From the NCBI GenBank assembly GCA_029688825.1, contig JARUKX010000036.1:1-39656 (forward strand): DNA of 39,656 nt. The letters run 5' to 3'. Every line of letters starts with the position of its first letter. Positions within the stretch are counted from its first letter, which is position 1. The DNA comes from Haloarculaceae archaeon H-GB1-1 (GTDB lineage Archaea; Halobacteriota; Halobacteria; Halobacteriales; Haloarculaceae). The notes beneath the pieces are model-generated. The model searched no databases. It worked only from the letters and a program-made list of their open reading frames with translations, and had not been told where the DNA came from. Both the position numbers and the translations under genes were made by a program. This document shows, piece after piece, positions 32,694 through 39,656 of this stretch.

Positions 32694-34523
32694 ATGGCCG
32701 AGGACAGCATCGCAGTGGTCGACCTGGAGCGCTGCCAGCCTGACCGCTGTAACTACGAGTGCATCAACTTCTGTCCGCCCAACCGGACGGGCAAGGAGTG
32801 CATCGTCAAACGGTCGGACGCCTACGAGGAGGACGAGCCGTTCGAGGGCGGCCCCGACCAGGTCCGCATCAGCGAGGAGATCTGTCTCGGCGAGAGCTGC
32901 GGTATCTGCGTCGAGAAGTGTCCCTTCGACGCCATCGAGATCATCAACCTCCCGCAGGAACTGAACGAGGAACCGGTCCACCGCTACGGCGAGAACGCGT
33001 TCGCGCTGTACGGACTCCCAACGCCACAGGAGGGGAAGGTGACCGGCATCCTCGGCCCCAACGGCATCGGGAAGACCACCGCGGTCCACATCCTCGCAGA
33101 CGAGATGGCCCCCAATCTGGGCCGCTACGGCGAGGAACCGAGCTGGGACGAGGTCCTCGAAGAGTACCGCGGGACGGCGCTGCAACAGTACCTCGAAGAA
33201 CTCCGCGACGGTGACGTGACCGTGGCGCGAAAGCCACAGTACGTCGACCAGATCCCCGACCAGTTCGACGGGAAGACCCGCCAGCTACTCGAGCAGACGG
33301 ACGAGCGCGACGTCCTCGACGAACTCGTCGAGCGCGTCGGCATCCGTCCCGTCATCGACCAGGACATCGACACGCTGTCCGGCGGCGAACTCCAGCGCGT
33401 CGCGCTCGTCGCAACGCTGGCCCGCGACGCCGAGTTCTACTTCCTGGACGAGATCACGCCCTACCTCGACATCGGCCAGCGGATGACCGCCGCGAAGCTC
33501 ATCCAGGAACTCGCCGAGGAGGAGAATCGCTCGATGCTCGTCGTCGAGCACGACCTCGCCATCCTCGACCTGCTCGCCGACGACATCAACGTCGCCTACG
33601 GGCAGTCCGGCGCGTTCGGTATCATCACGTCGCCGAAATCGACGAAGAAGGGCATCAACGAGTACCTCAAGGGGTATCTCGAGAACGAGAACATGCGCGT
33701 CCGCCAGGAGGCCATCACCTTCGAGGAACACGCGCCCCGAGAGACGGCCGCCGGGCAGGTCGTCGTCGAGTACCCCGACCTCGCCAAGAGCTACGGCGAC
33801 GGGGAGTTCTCCCTGGAGGTCGAGGGCGGCCAGATTCGCGAGGGCGAAGTCATGGGCGTCGTCGGCCCGAACGGCATCGGGAAGTCCACGTTCGCGAAGC
33901 TGCTCGCCGGTCGGCTCGACCCCGACGAGGGCGAGGTCGACTCGGAGCTAGACATCGCCTACAAACCCCAGTACATCGAGATCGATCAGCCGATGCGCGT
34001 CGACGCGTTCCTCTCCTCGATCACCGACGACTTCGGGACCTCCTACTGGAACACCGAGATCGCCCAGCCGCTCCAGCTCGAACGCATCATGGAGCAGAAC
34101 CTCAGCGACCTCTCCGGCGGTGAGCGCCAACGGGTCGCCATCGCGGCCTGTCTCTCGAAGGACGCCGACCTCTACCTGCTCGACGAGCCCTCGGCACACC
34201 TCGACGTCGAGCAACGCGTGCTCGCCACCTCGGCCATCCGCCGCTACGCCGAGAACCACGACGCCACCGCGCTCGTCATCGACCACGACATCTACATGAT
34301 CGACCTGCTGTCCGACCGCCTGCTCGTCTTCGACGGCGAACCCGCCAGACACGGCCACGCCTCGACGCCGACCGGCATGCGCGACGGCATGAACGAGTTC
34401 CTCGGCAACCTCGACGTCACATTCCGCCGCGACGAGCGGACCAGCCGCCCCCGCATCAACAAACCCGGGAGCCAACTGGACCGCAAGCAGAAGAAGGACG
34501 GCGAGTACTACTACGCGCCCTGA
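32694..34523 (+). CDS. Ribosome recycling ATPase ABCE1/Rli1
   Basis: 609-aa ABCE1, which splits archaeal and eukaryotic ribosomes after termination. Seen: an N-terminal ferredoxin-like domain with eight cysteines for two [4Fe-4S] clusters (C14, C19, C23, C27; C64, C69, C72, C76), NBD1 with Walker A GPNGIGKTT (121-129), signature LSGGE (228-232) and Walker B FYFLDEITPYLD (248-259), NBD2 with Walker A GPNGIGKST (391-399), LSGGERQ and LYLLDEPSAHLD. All catalytic motifs are intact. The C-terminus is KKDGEYYYAP. ATG 32694 is the family start. A near-copy of the gene's last 19 bp recurs at 34734-34752. Confidence 0.97.
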   Translation: MAEDSIAVVDLERCQPDRCNYECINFCPPNRTGKECIVKRSDAYEEDEPFEGGPDQVRISEEICLGESCGICVEKCPFDAIEIINLPQELNEEPVHRYGENAFALYGLPTPQEGKVTGILGPNGIGKTTAVHILADEMAPNLGRYGEEPSWDEVLEEYRGTALQQYLEELRDGDVTVARKPQYVDQIPDQFDGKTRQLLEQTDERDVLDELVERVGIRPVIDQDIDTLSGGELQRVALVATLARDAEFYFLDEITPYLDIGQRMTAAKLIQELAEEENRSMLVVEHDLAILDLLADDINVAYGQSGAFGIITSPKSTKKGINEYLKGYLENENMRVRQEAITFEEHAPRETAAGQVVVEYPDLAKSYGDGEFSLEVEGGQIREGEVMGVVGPNGIGKSTFAKLLAGRLDPDEGEVDSELDIAYKPQYIEIDQPMRVDAFLSSITDDFGTSYWNTEIAQPLQLERIMEQNLSDLSGGERQRVAIAACLSKDADLYLLDEPSAHLDVEQRVLATSAIRRYAENHDATALVIDHDIYMIDLLSDRLLVFDGEPARHGHASTPTGMRDGMNEFLGNLDVTFRRDERTSRPRINKPGSQLDRKQKKDGEYYYAP

Positions 34524-34838
34524 GTTCCGCGAGCGAACGGCGTGAGCGAGCGGCTTTTTCGTCCACCGGAAGACGCGTCGCGACTTCCGAGCCCTGCTTC
34601 ACGTCGTTCAGCAGGACAGAGTTTTCGAGCACCGTGGGAGCGTTGCTCCCACGAGCCGTGCGAACGGCGCTTCGCGCCGTGAGCAGAGAGCGGTTCGCGA
34701 CAGCGAACCCGACGAGAAAAAGGTGGGGCCTGGGTACTACTACGCACCCTGATCGTCGGGAGCGAAGCGGCGGTTTCGAGTGTTTCTCGCGCGCCCAGAG
34801 CCGACAGTGACTTCCCCCTGGCACCGAACACACCGGCG
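34524..34838. other. 315-nt intergenic region with hairpins and a copy of the ABCE1 gene end
   Basis: No gene is seen here. Three consecutive perfect hairpins occur at 34634-34652 (8-bp stem, 3-nt loop), 34664-34680 (7-bp stem, 3-nt loop) and 34692-34709 (7-bp stem, 4-nt loop). A 19-bp near-copy of the ABCE1 3' end, with stop codon, lies at 34734-34752. Right after the ABCE1 stop, a GAGCGA-rich segment ends in a T5 run (34555-34559), which may serve as the terminator. The Old Yellow Enzyme gene starts at 34839 without an obvious TATA box. Confidence 0.6.
34734..34752 (+). repeat. Degenerate second copy of the ABCE1 3' end
   Basis: GTACTACTACGCACCCTGA differs at one base from the last 19 bp of the ABCE1 gene (34505-34523). 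Reading back in the same frame gives EKKVGPGYYYAP then stop, against QKKDGEYYYAP in ABCE1, so the similarity extends about four codons further, and loosely beyond the stop (GAGCGAA). The copies are 229 nt apart. Confidence 0.6.
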
Positions 34839-35939
34839 ATGACGGACGATCTGTTCACGCCGCTCAGACTCTCGGGCACCGAACTCCCGAACCGAGTGAT
34901 GGTGTCGCCGATGTGCCAGTACTCCTGTGAGGACCGGGACGGGCTGGCGACCGACTGGCATCACACGCATCTCACCTCGCGTGCCGTCGGGGGGGCCGGC
35001 GTCGTCATGACCGAAGCGACCGCGGTAAGTCCCGAAGGCCGGATCTCCCCGCACGACCTGGGGATCTGGAGCGACGAGCACGCCGACGCCCTCTCGGAGA
35101 TTACGGCGTTCGTCCGCGAGCAGGGCAGCGTGCCGGCCATCCAGCTCGCACACGCCGGGCGGAAGGCCTCGAAGACGCGACCGTGGGAGGGGAGCGAACC
35201 GCTCCAGCCCGACGCCGGCGGCTGGGAGGTCCTCGCGCCGAGCGACCGTCCGTACCCGTACGAGACCGACCCGCCGCAGACGCGAGCGATGGACGAGGCC
35301 GACATCGAAGCCGTCGTCGAGGACTTCGCTGCCGCGGCCGCTCGGGCCGACGACGCCGGCTTCGAGGTCGCCGAGATCCACGCCGCCCACGGATACCTCC
35401 TCCACGAGTTCCTCTCGCCGGTCACGAACGACCGCGAGGACGCCTACGGCGGAGACTTCGACTCGCGAAGCCGACTCCTGCTGGAGATCGTCGACGCCGT
35501 GTCGGAGGTGTGGCCCGCCGAGAAGCCCATCTTCGTCCGCATCTCGGTGACGGACTGGCTCCCGGACCGGGACTCCTGGACGGTCGAGCAGTCGATTCGA
35601 CTCGCCGAGCGCCTCGCCGAGCGCGGCGTCGACCTCGTCGACGTGAGCGCGGGCGGCGTCCACCCCGATCAGCAGGTCCCCGACGCCGGCCCCGGCTATC
35701 AGGTCGGCTACGCACGTCGGCTCACAGAGGAGACGGACGCCGACATCGCCGTCGGTGCGGTCGGCGGGATCACGACGCCCGAACAGGCCGATGCACTCGT
35801 GCGAAACGAGCGGGCCGATCTCGCCATCGTCGGCCGGGAGCACCTCCGAGATCCCTACTTCACGCTCCACGCGGCCCAGCGACTCGACGCCGTGGACGAC
35901 GTGGAAGTACCGCGGCAGTACCGCCGCGCGTTCGAGTAG
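34839..35939 (+). CDS. NADH:flavin oxidoreductase, Old Yellow Enzyme family (YqjM-like)
   Basis: 366-aa FMN-dependent ene-reductase with a TIM barrel. Seen: SPMCQYS with C26 and Y28 (the redox-sensing Cys position of YqjM-type enzymes), QLAHAGRKAS (residues about 102-111) and IHAAHGYLLHEFLSPVTNDRED with substrate-binding H181 and H184, then VDVSAGGVHP and AVGAVGGITTPEQADALV for FMN phosphate binding. Cys26 and the HxxH pair place it in the thermophilic-like class rather than the classical yeast class. ATG 34839 is the family start. The physiological substrate is unknown. Convergent with archaemetzincin. Confidence 0.92.
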   Translation: MTDDLFTPLRLSGTELPNRVMVSPMCQYSCEDRDGLATDWHHTHLTSRAVGGAGVVMTEATAVSPEGRISPHDLGIWSDEHADALSEITAFVREQGSVPAIQLAHAGRKASKTRPWEGSEPLQPDAGGWEVLAPSDRPYPYETDPPQTRAMDEADIEAVVEDFAAAAARADDAGFEVAEIHAAHGYLLHEFLSPVTNDREDAYGGDFDSRSRLLLEIVDAVSEVWPAEKPIFVRISVTDWLPDRDSWTVEQSIRLAERLAERGVDLVDVSAGGVHPDQQVPDAGPGYQVGYARRLTEETDADIAVGAVGGITTPEQADALVRNERADLAIVGREHLRDPYFTLHAAQRLDAVDDVEVPRQYRRAFE

Positions 35940-35974
35940 GCAGAAATCAGGAATCGAGAACCAGAACGCCGGGC

Positions 35975-36496
35975 TCAGAGGACCTGGCGATTGCAGGTCC
36001 CACAGAGGTTCTCCTCTTTGACGTCGACTTCGCGGACCGTCGGCGAGAAGTTCATCACGCAGCGTTTGTTGTCGCAGTGTTCCAGGCCGAGGGTATGGCC
36101 GATCTCGTGGACGACCTCCTTGCGGACGCGGTCGGCGAAGACGTCCTCGGCGGAGCGGGCGGAGATGCCGCCGTCGGAAGAGGTCTGCAGACGGTAGGTG
36201 GAGATGACGCTGCCGTTGCCGTCGAGATACGCCAGTCCGAAGACGTAGTTACGACGGCGGTAGAAGAGGTCCTTCGGCGTGATGGCGATGTTCTTCTCCC
36301 CGCTGCCGAGGCGGCTGGCGAGTTCGATGAACTCCTCCGCACGGTACTGGTCACGATTGGCGTCGTACGCGCCATCGGGAATCGACTGGGCGTCGTGCAT
36401 CGTGACGTCAACGTCATAGACGGATCGCAGACCGGCAGAGGCTTCGCGTTTGACGATGGCGGGGACCTCGCCTACCGGCACGATATCGACGTGCAT
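35975..36496 (-). CDS. amzA: Archaemetzincin metalloprotease
   Basis: 173-aa zinc protease of the archaemetzincin family. Seen: the full signature H130-E-I-G-H134 then H140, C141, C146, M148 and the C-terminal pair C165-x2-C168 (HEIGHTLGLEHC, CVM, CGTC), i.e. both the catalytic zinc site and the structural four-Cys zinc site. The short N-terminal domain (MHVDIVPVGEVPAIVKREAS) is family-like. The ATG at 36496 has a TTTATTAG element (minus, 36522-36529) centred about 29 nt upstream, consistent with a leaderless transcript. Substrate unknown. Confidence 0.95.
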   Translation of the reverse strand: MHVDIVPVGEVPAIVKREASAGLRSVYDVDVTMHDAQSIPDGAYDANRDQYRAEEFIELASRLGSGEKNIAITPKDLFYRRRNYVFGLAYLDGNGSVISTYRLQTSSDGGISARSAEDVFADRVRKEVVHEIGHTLGLEHCDNKRCVMNFSPTVREVDVKEENLCGTCNRQVL

Positions 36497-36537
36497 ACAG
36501 ACAGTATATGTGTGCCAGGAACTAATAAACCCTCGAC
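36497..36537. promoter_or_regulatory. Interlocked divergent promoters of amzA and the UPF0146 gene
   Basis: Only 41 nt separate the two divergent start codons. A TATAT element for the plus-strand gene (36505-36509, centred about 31 nt before the GTG) and a TTTATTAG element for amzA (minus, 36522-36529, about 29 nt before its ATG) lie within the same stretch, so each TATA box lies inside the other gene's promoter. Confidence 0.6.
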
Positions 36538-36936
36538 GTGCGAGAGGTGACACGAAACGCGATCGTCGAGTACCTGAGCGGGGCCCGGAGAGCCGTCGAA
36601 ATCGGCATCGGAAAGCGGGACGACGTCGCGAAGGCGCTCGCCGAGTCGGGGGTCGACGTGACGGCGACTGACGTCCACGAGCGGCCGGTTCCGTCCGACG
36701 TTCGGTTCGTCCGCGACGACGTGACCGACCCCACGCCGAGCGTCTACGCCGACGCCGACCTCCTCTACGCGCTGAACCTCCCGCCGGAACTCCAGCGGCC
36801 GGCGTGGACGGTCGCGCGCGAGCACGATGCACGATTCGTCTTCACGACCCTCGGCGGCGACCCGGCGACAATCCCCGTCTCCCGGACGACGGTTCCGGGC
36901 GAGACGCTGTTCGAGGCCATGCCGGAACGGCCTTGA
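36538..36936 (+). CDS. UPF0146 family protein (methyltransferase-like fold)
   Basis: 132-aa protein, GTG start. Seen: [70 protein letters not shown], a shortened Rossmann-like methyltransferase core with GIG in place of the usual GxGxG and an acidic VTATDVH loop, characteristic of the UPF0146 family, which is small and archaeal. Function unknown. The GTG is supported by TATA spacing. It precedes the HAD hydrolase by 23 nt. Confidence 0.8.
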   Translation: MREVTRNAIVEYLSGARRAVEIGIGKRDDVAKALAESGVDVTATDVHERPVPSDVRFVRDDVTDPTPSVYADADLLYALNLPPELQRPAWTVAREHDARFVFTTLGGDPATIPVSRTTVPGETLFEAMPERP

Positions 36937-36959
36937 ACGTGGACGTTCGTGTGCACACC

Positions 36960-37826
36960 ATGAACGTCGAGGCGGTCGTGCTCGACATCGACGGCGTGCT
37001 CGTGGACGTGGCCAACTCCTATCGACGCGCCATCGTGGAGTCCGTCGACCGAGTGTACGGGCAGACCATCGAGTACGAGGCCATCCAGCAGTTCAAGGAC
37101 GCCGGGGGATTCAACAACGACTGGGAGCTGACCTACGCGGCGGCGCTGTACGTTCTCGCCAGCCAGGAGGGGTTGGGCCTGGACGTCGAGCAGTTCACGA
37201 ACCGCATCGCCGCGACGGGTGCGGGCCTGAGCGCCGCCGAGAACGTCGTCGCGAACGCTCTCGACCCGCACAATCGGGAGCGAGTGCGTGACGCGTGGAA
37301 CCGAGACCGCCTCCGTGCAGTGTTCCAGCAACTCTACCTCGGTAGCGAGACCTACCGCGAGTTCGAGGGCGAGGAACCCGAACTCGACGTGTCAGGGTTC
37401 ATCAACGACGAGCCGATTCTCGTCGACCCCGAGACCATCGACGAACTGACCGACCGATACCCCGTCGGCGTCGTCACCGGCCGCCCTGCGCAGGAAGCCG
37501 ACATCGCGCTCGAACGGGTCGGCCTCGACGTCGCCGACGAGCACCGATTCACCATGGACGACTGGGAGGAGGGCAAACCCCACCCCCACGCCCTGACCAC
37601 GCTGGCGGAGCGCTTCGACGCCGACGCGGTCGCGTTCGCCGGCGACACGCTCGACGACGTGCGGACCGCAGTCAACGCCAGCGACGCCGACCCCGACCGC
37701 GAGTACTACGGCATCGGCGTCCTCACCGGCGGGCTCACCGGCGAGGAGGGGCGAACCAAGTACGACCGCGCCGGCGCGTCGGCGGTCGTCGACTCCGTGA
37801 ACGACCTGCCCGACCTGCTGGAGTAG
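36960..37826 (+). CDS. HAD-superfamily hydrolase (TIGR01548-type)
   Basis: 288-aa HAD-like phosphatase/hydrolase of the haloarchaeal TIGR01548 type. Seen: motif [10 protein letters not shown] with the nucleophile D8 and D10, motif [15 protein letters not shown], the Lys of motif III near [10 protein letters not shown] and motif [14 protein letters not shown]. The insert between motifs I and II is a helical cap (about residues 15-140). The ATG at 36960 gives [16 protein letters not shown]. Substrate unknown; in some archaea it sits near imidazoleglycerol-phosphate dehydratase or histidine genes, but not here. 3 nt separate it from the next gene. Confidence 0.9.
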   Translation: MNVEAVVLDIDGVLVDVANSYRRAIVESVDRVYGQTIEYEAIQQFKDAGGFNNDWELTYAAALYVLASQEGLGLDVEQFTNRIAATGAGLSAAENVVANALDPHNRERVRDAWNRDRLRAVFQQLYLGSETYREFEGEEPELDVSGFINDEPILVDPETIDELTDRYPVGVVTGRPAQEADIALERVGLDVADEHRFTMDDWEEGKPHPHALTTLAERFDADAVAFAGDTLDDVRTAVNASDADPDREYYGIGVLTGGLTGEEGRTKYDRAGASAVVDSVNDLPDLLE

Positions 37827-37829
37827 GCC

Positions 37830-38207
37830 ATGGAGATACGGGTCACCCCCGAGTACCTCGCATGGGCCGTTGGCTACGGCGTCTTCATCGCGTTCGCCGC
37901 CGGCTCCGTCGTCGCTCCGCCCGACCCGTTCACGCAGTTGTTCGTCGTCGGTGGCTTCCTCCCCGTCGTCGTGCCCGTCATGTACCACGTCGTCGCCCGC
38001 GCACACGACCGCCGCGAGCGCGGCGAGTCGCGACGGCTCACCCTGTTCTTCGTCGTCGTCGTGCTCGCTGGCAGCGTCGCTTCGAAGGGCGTCGCGGCCG
38101 CGCTCGGCCGCTCCGTCGCCACCGCTGCCGCGGCCGGAGCCTTCCTCGCCACGTTCCTCGCGCTCGCGTGGCTGTTCTACTGGCGGGACACGCCGACGGC
38201 GGCATGA
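37830..38207 (+). CDS. Small membrane protein of unknown function
   Basis: 125-aa integral membrane protein with four hydrophobic segments (about 10-28, 34-55, 70-88 and 98-117) and a basic cytoplasmic loop (HDRRERGESRR). ATG 37830 follows the HAD stop by 3 nt, so it is in the same transcript. I do not recognise a named family and no functional residues stand out. Confidence 0.7.
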   Translation: MEIRVTPEYLAWAVGYGVFIAFAAGSVVAPPDPFTQLFVVGGFLPVVVPVMYHVVARAHDRRERGESRRLTLFFVVVVLAGSVASKGVAAALGRSVATAAAAGAFLATFLALAWLFYWRDTPTAA

Positions 38208-38246
38208 CCACAAACGCTTATCGGCCGCTCGTTCGAGACGTGACGT

Positions 38247-38915
38247 ATGCGCATCGCAATCTGCGGCGGCACCGGCGACATCGGCGAAGGGCTCGCCCTC
38301 CGCTGGGCCTTCCACTCGGACCACGAGGTCTTCATCGGCTCCCGCGACCCCGAGCGCGCCCGCGGCAAGGCCGAAGAGTACGAGACCGAACTCGAAAGCC
38401 GCGGCGCCGAGACCAAAGTCCGAGGCTTCGAGAACGCCATGGCGGCCGACCGCGCCGACGTCGTCGTCCTCGCCGTCCCCGCCTACCACCTCAGCGACAC
38501 CGTCGAAGCCATCGCCGACCGACTGGACGACGGCACCGTCCTCGTCAGCCCCGCCGTCGGCATGAAACGCGACGAGTCTGGCATGCACTACAACCCCCCG
38601 AGCGCCGGCAGCGTCACGCAACTGGCCGCGAACGCCGCACCCGAGAACGTCCCCGTCGTCGGCGCGTTCCACAACCTCGCCGCCGACCGACTCGCGAACC
38701 TCGACGCCGAACTCGACCTCGACACCCTGCTCGTCGGCGACGACGACGACGCCCTCGAGCGGGTCTCCATCCTCGCCGACAGCATCGACGGCCTCCGCCC
38801 GCTGAACGCCGGCCCCGTCGCCAACGCCGCCGAAGTCGAGTCGGTCACGCCGCTGGTCATCAACGTCGACATGCACAACGACGACATGCACGACGTGGGC
38901 ATCAGGTTCAGGTAA
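38247..38915 (+). CDS. npdG: F420H2:NADP oxidoreductase NpdG
   Basis: 222-aa cytoplasmic enzyme that exchanges hydride between coenzyme F420 and NADP. Seen: NADP-binding motif CGGTGDIGEGLALRW (residues 6-20), IGSRDPERARGKAEEY with the residues that favour NADP, DVVVLAVPAYHLSDTVEAI, and the F420-side VGAFHNLAADRL and RPLNAGPVANAAEVESVTPLVINV. The ATG at 38247 has a CTTATC element about 28 nt upstream. F420 in haloarchaea fits the window. It is convergent with polC. Confidence 0.92.
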   Translation: MRIAICGGTGDIGEGLALRWAFHSDHEVFIGSRDPERARGKAEEYETELESRGAETKVRGFENAMAADRADVVVLAVPAYHLSDTVEAIADRLDDGTVLVSPAVGMKRDESGMHYNPPSAGSVTQLAANAAPENVPVVGAFHNLAADRLANLDAELDLDTLLVGDDDDALERVSILADSIDGLRPLNAGPVANAAEVESVTPLVINVDMHNDDMHDVGIRFR

Positions 38916-38989
38916 CCACTTTTTGCAAGGAGAGGTGCCCGAAGCGGGCCGCAGGTCCGCGAGGGCACCCGACGCAGTAAAAAGTGGTT
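38914..38989. terminator. Nested bidirectional terminator between npdG and polC
   Basis: An outer 11-bp perfect inverted repeat, AACCACTTTTT (38914-38924) with AAAAAGTGGTT (38979-38989), encloses an inner 7-bp pair GGTGCCC (38934-38940) with GGGCACC (38963-38969). T5 runs appear on both strands, as expected for a terminator serving two convergent genes. It begins at the npdG stop and ends 3 nt before the polC stop. Confidence 0.7.
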
Positions 38990-38992
38990 GTC

Positions 38993-39656
38993 CTACATAA
39001 AGTCGGCAATTCCGGACTGCTTGTTCGTGTCGTCCTCGAAGATCTTCTCGATGCTCTTGTCGAGGATTTCGAGGCGCTGTTTGGTGTACTCGCGAGCGCC
39101 GTACTCCTCGGCGACCTGGATAGCGGTGTCCATGTACTTGTTCACCGATCCCTCGTGGACGGTGAGGTTGACGTCGCCGTCGCACTCGTTGCAGGTGCCC
39201 GAGAGGGGCATCCGGCGGAACTTCTTCCCGCAGTCGAGACAGCGGGTCTCCTGCCGGGAGAACGCCCGGAGGTTGCCGATGAGGTCGGGCAGGAAGTGGC
39301 CCTCGATGACCCGCTCGGCGACGTCGGTCTCGTCGACGGCCCGCAGCTTTCGCGCGAGTTCGAGCTGGGCGTCCATCTTGTCCATCATCGACCCGAGCGT
39401 CTTGTACGCCGAGAGGTCCGGGCCGAGCGCGATGTCGGCGGTGTCGTGGGTGTGGACGAAGTCGGTGTACTCCCGGTCGGTGCCGAGGGTCTCCTCGGCG
39501 ATCTTCATGACGTCCTCGACGTCGCCGGGGTCGGCCATCTCGCGGGTCGCCTCGTAGAACTCCCGTGGATACTGGCGCATGATGTCCATGTTGTGCGCCT
39601 CGTCGTCGATCTCCGAGGGGTCGATGCGGGAGGACATGACCAGGGGTGCGTCCATC
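38993..39656 (-). CDS. polC: DNA polymerase II large subunit DP2, C-terminal part (partial)
   Basis: C-terminal ~220 residues of the PolD large subunit, the catalytic subunit of an archaeal replicative polymerase. Seen: DAPLVMSSRIDPSEIDDEAHNMD, LRAFSRQETRCLDCGKKFRRMPL with GTCNECDGDVNL forming a four-Cys zinc ribbon, and VHEGSVNKYMDTAIQVAEEYGAREYTKQRLEIL. The final QSGIADFM has the spacing of a PCNA-interacting (PIP) box. The gene continues past the right edge, so the visible Met at 39655 is internal; any intein would lie outside the window. Confidence 0.95.
   Translation of the reverse strand, partial: MDAPLVMSSRIDPSEIDDEAHNMDIMRQYPREFYEATREMADPGDVEDVMKIAEETLGTDREYTDFVHTHDTADIALGPDLSAYKTLGSMMDKMDAQLELARKLRAVDETDVAERVIEGHFLPDLIGNLRAFSRQETRCLDCGKKFRRMPLSGTCNECDGDVNLTVHEGSVNKYMDTAIQVAEEYGAREYTKQRLEILDKSIEKIFEDDTNKQSGIADFM

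Noticed and set aside
34524-34560. GAGCGA-rich segment after ABCE1 considered as a mobile element remnant
   Set aside because: Such GAGCGA runs followed by T5 also occur elsewhere in the window (2220-2277) and are better explained as terminator-type sequence; the separate gene-end copy is reported on its own.

Overview
The window is about 39.7 kb of haloarchaeal (class Halobacteria) chromosome. The evidence is high GC, strongly acidic proteins, and archaeal or haloarchaeal-type genes: both halves of archaeosine synthesis (RaSEA and ArcS), ABCE1/Rli1, a PIN-ATPase-KH protein (PINA-like), an F420:NADP oxidoreductase, archaemetzincin, two Bat/HTH-10 regulators, two HalOD1 proteins, and the C-terminus of the PolD large subunit (DP2) running off the right edge. 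Genus cannot be fixed from the sequence. I see no rRNA, tRNA, IS element, prophage or CRISPR array. It reads as core chromosome with several small metabolic modules.

Layout. 1-9.5 kb: formate dehydrogenase-like molybdoenzyme, a small membrane protein with a Gly/Ser repeat tail, RaSEA, an aldehyde:ferredoxin oxidoreductase convergent with a tightly packed MoaD/SAMP-like operon holding two unknown genes, a FAH-family enzyme, an unknown helical protein, and a membrane protein. 9.4-15.5 kb: CPBP protease, ArcS, a small unknown, M32 carboxypeptidase, M20 peptidase. 15.5-21.8 kb: a seven-gene urease operon (ureB-C-A-G-D-E-F, every junction overlapping) divergent from a nickel permease. 21.9-24.1 kb: PINA-like ATPase and HalOD1. 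24.2-27.3 kb: a biotin operon that I read as bioU-bioF-bioD, preceded by an inverted repeat shaped like a BirA operator. 27.3-32 kb: universal stress protein, then a Rieske oxygenase with a small partner gene, flanked by two paralogous HTH-10 regulators, then a second HalOD1. 32-34.8 kb: winged-helix regulator divergent from an EMC6-like gene plus ABCE1, followed by an odd intergenic stretch with three perfect hairpins and a second degenerate copy of the ABCE1 3' end. 34.8-39.7 kb: Old Yellow Enzyme, archaemetzincin, UPF0146 protein, HAD hydrolase, membrane protein, NpdG and polC (DP2).

How genes work together. Urease subunits, nickel chaperones (UreG, UreD, UreF, His-rich UreE) and a His-rich nickel permease form a complete nickel-to-urease route. 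ArcS and RaSEA are successive enzymes of tRNA archaeosine formation but lie about 7 kb apart. BioF, BioU and BioD would give KAPA, DAPA and dethiobiotin in turn; BioB is not in the window. The aldehyde oxidoreductase and the MoaD/SAMP operon are plausibly linked through pterin cofactor supply.

Start codons were chosen from alignable N-termini, 4-nt overlaps and TATA spacing (many genes look leaderless). Function names rest on motifs I could read; no database search was run.
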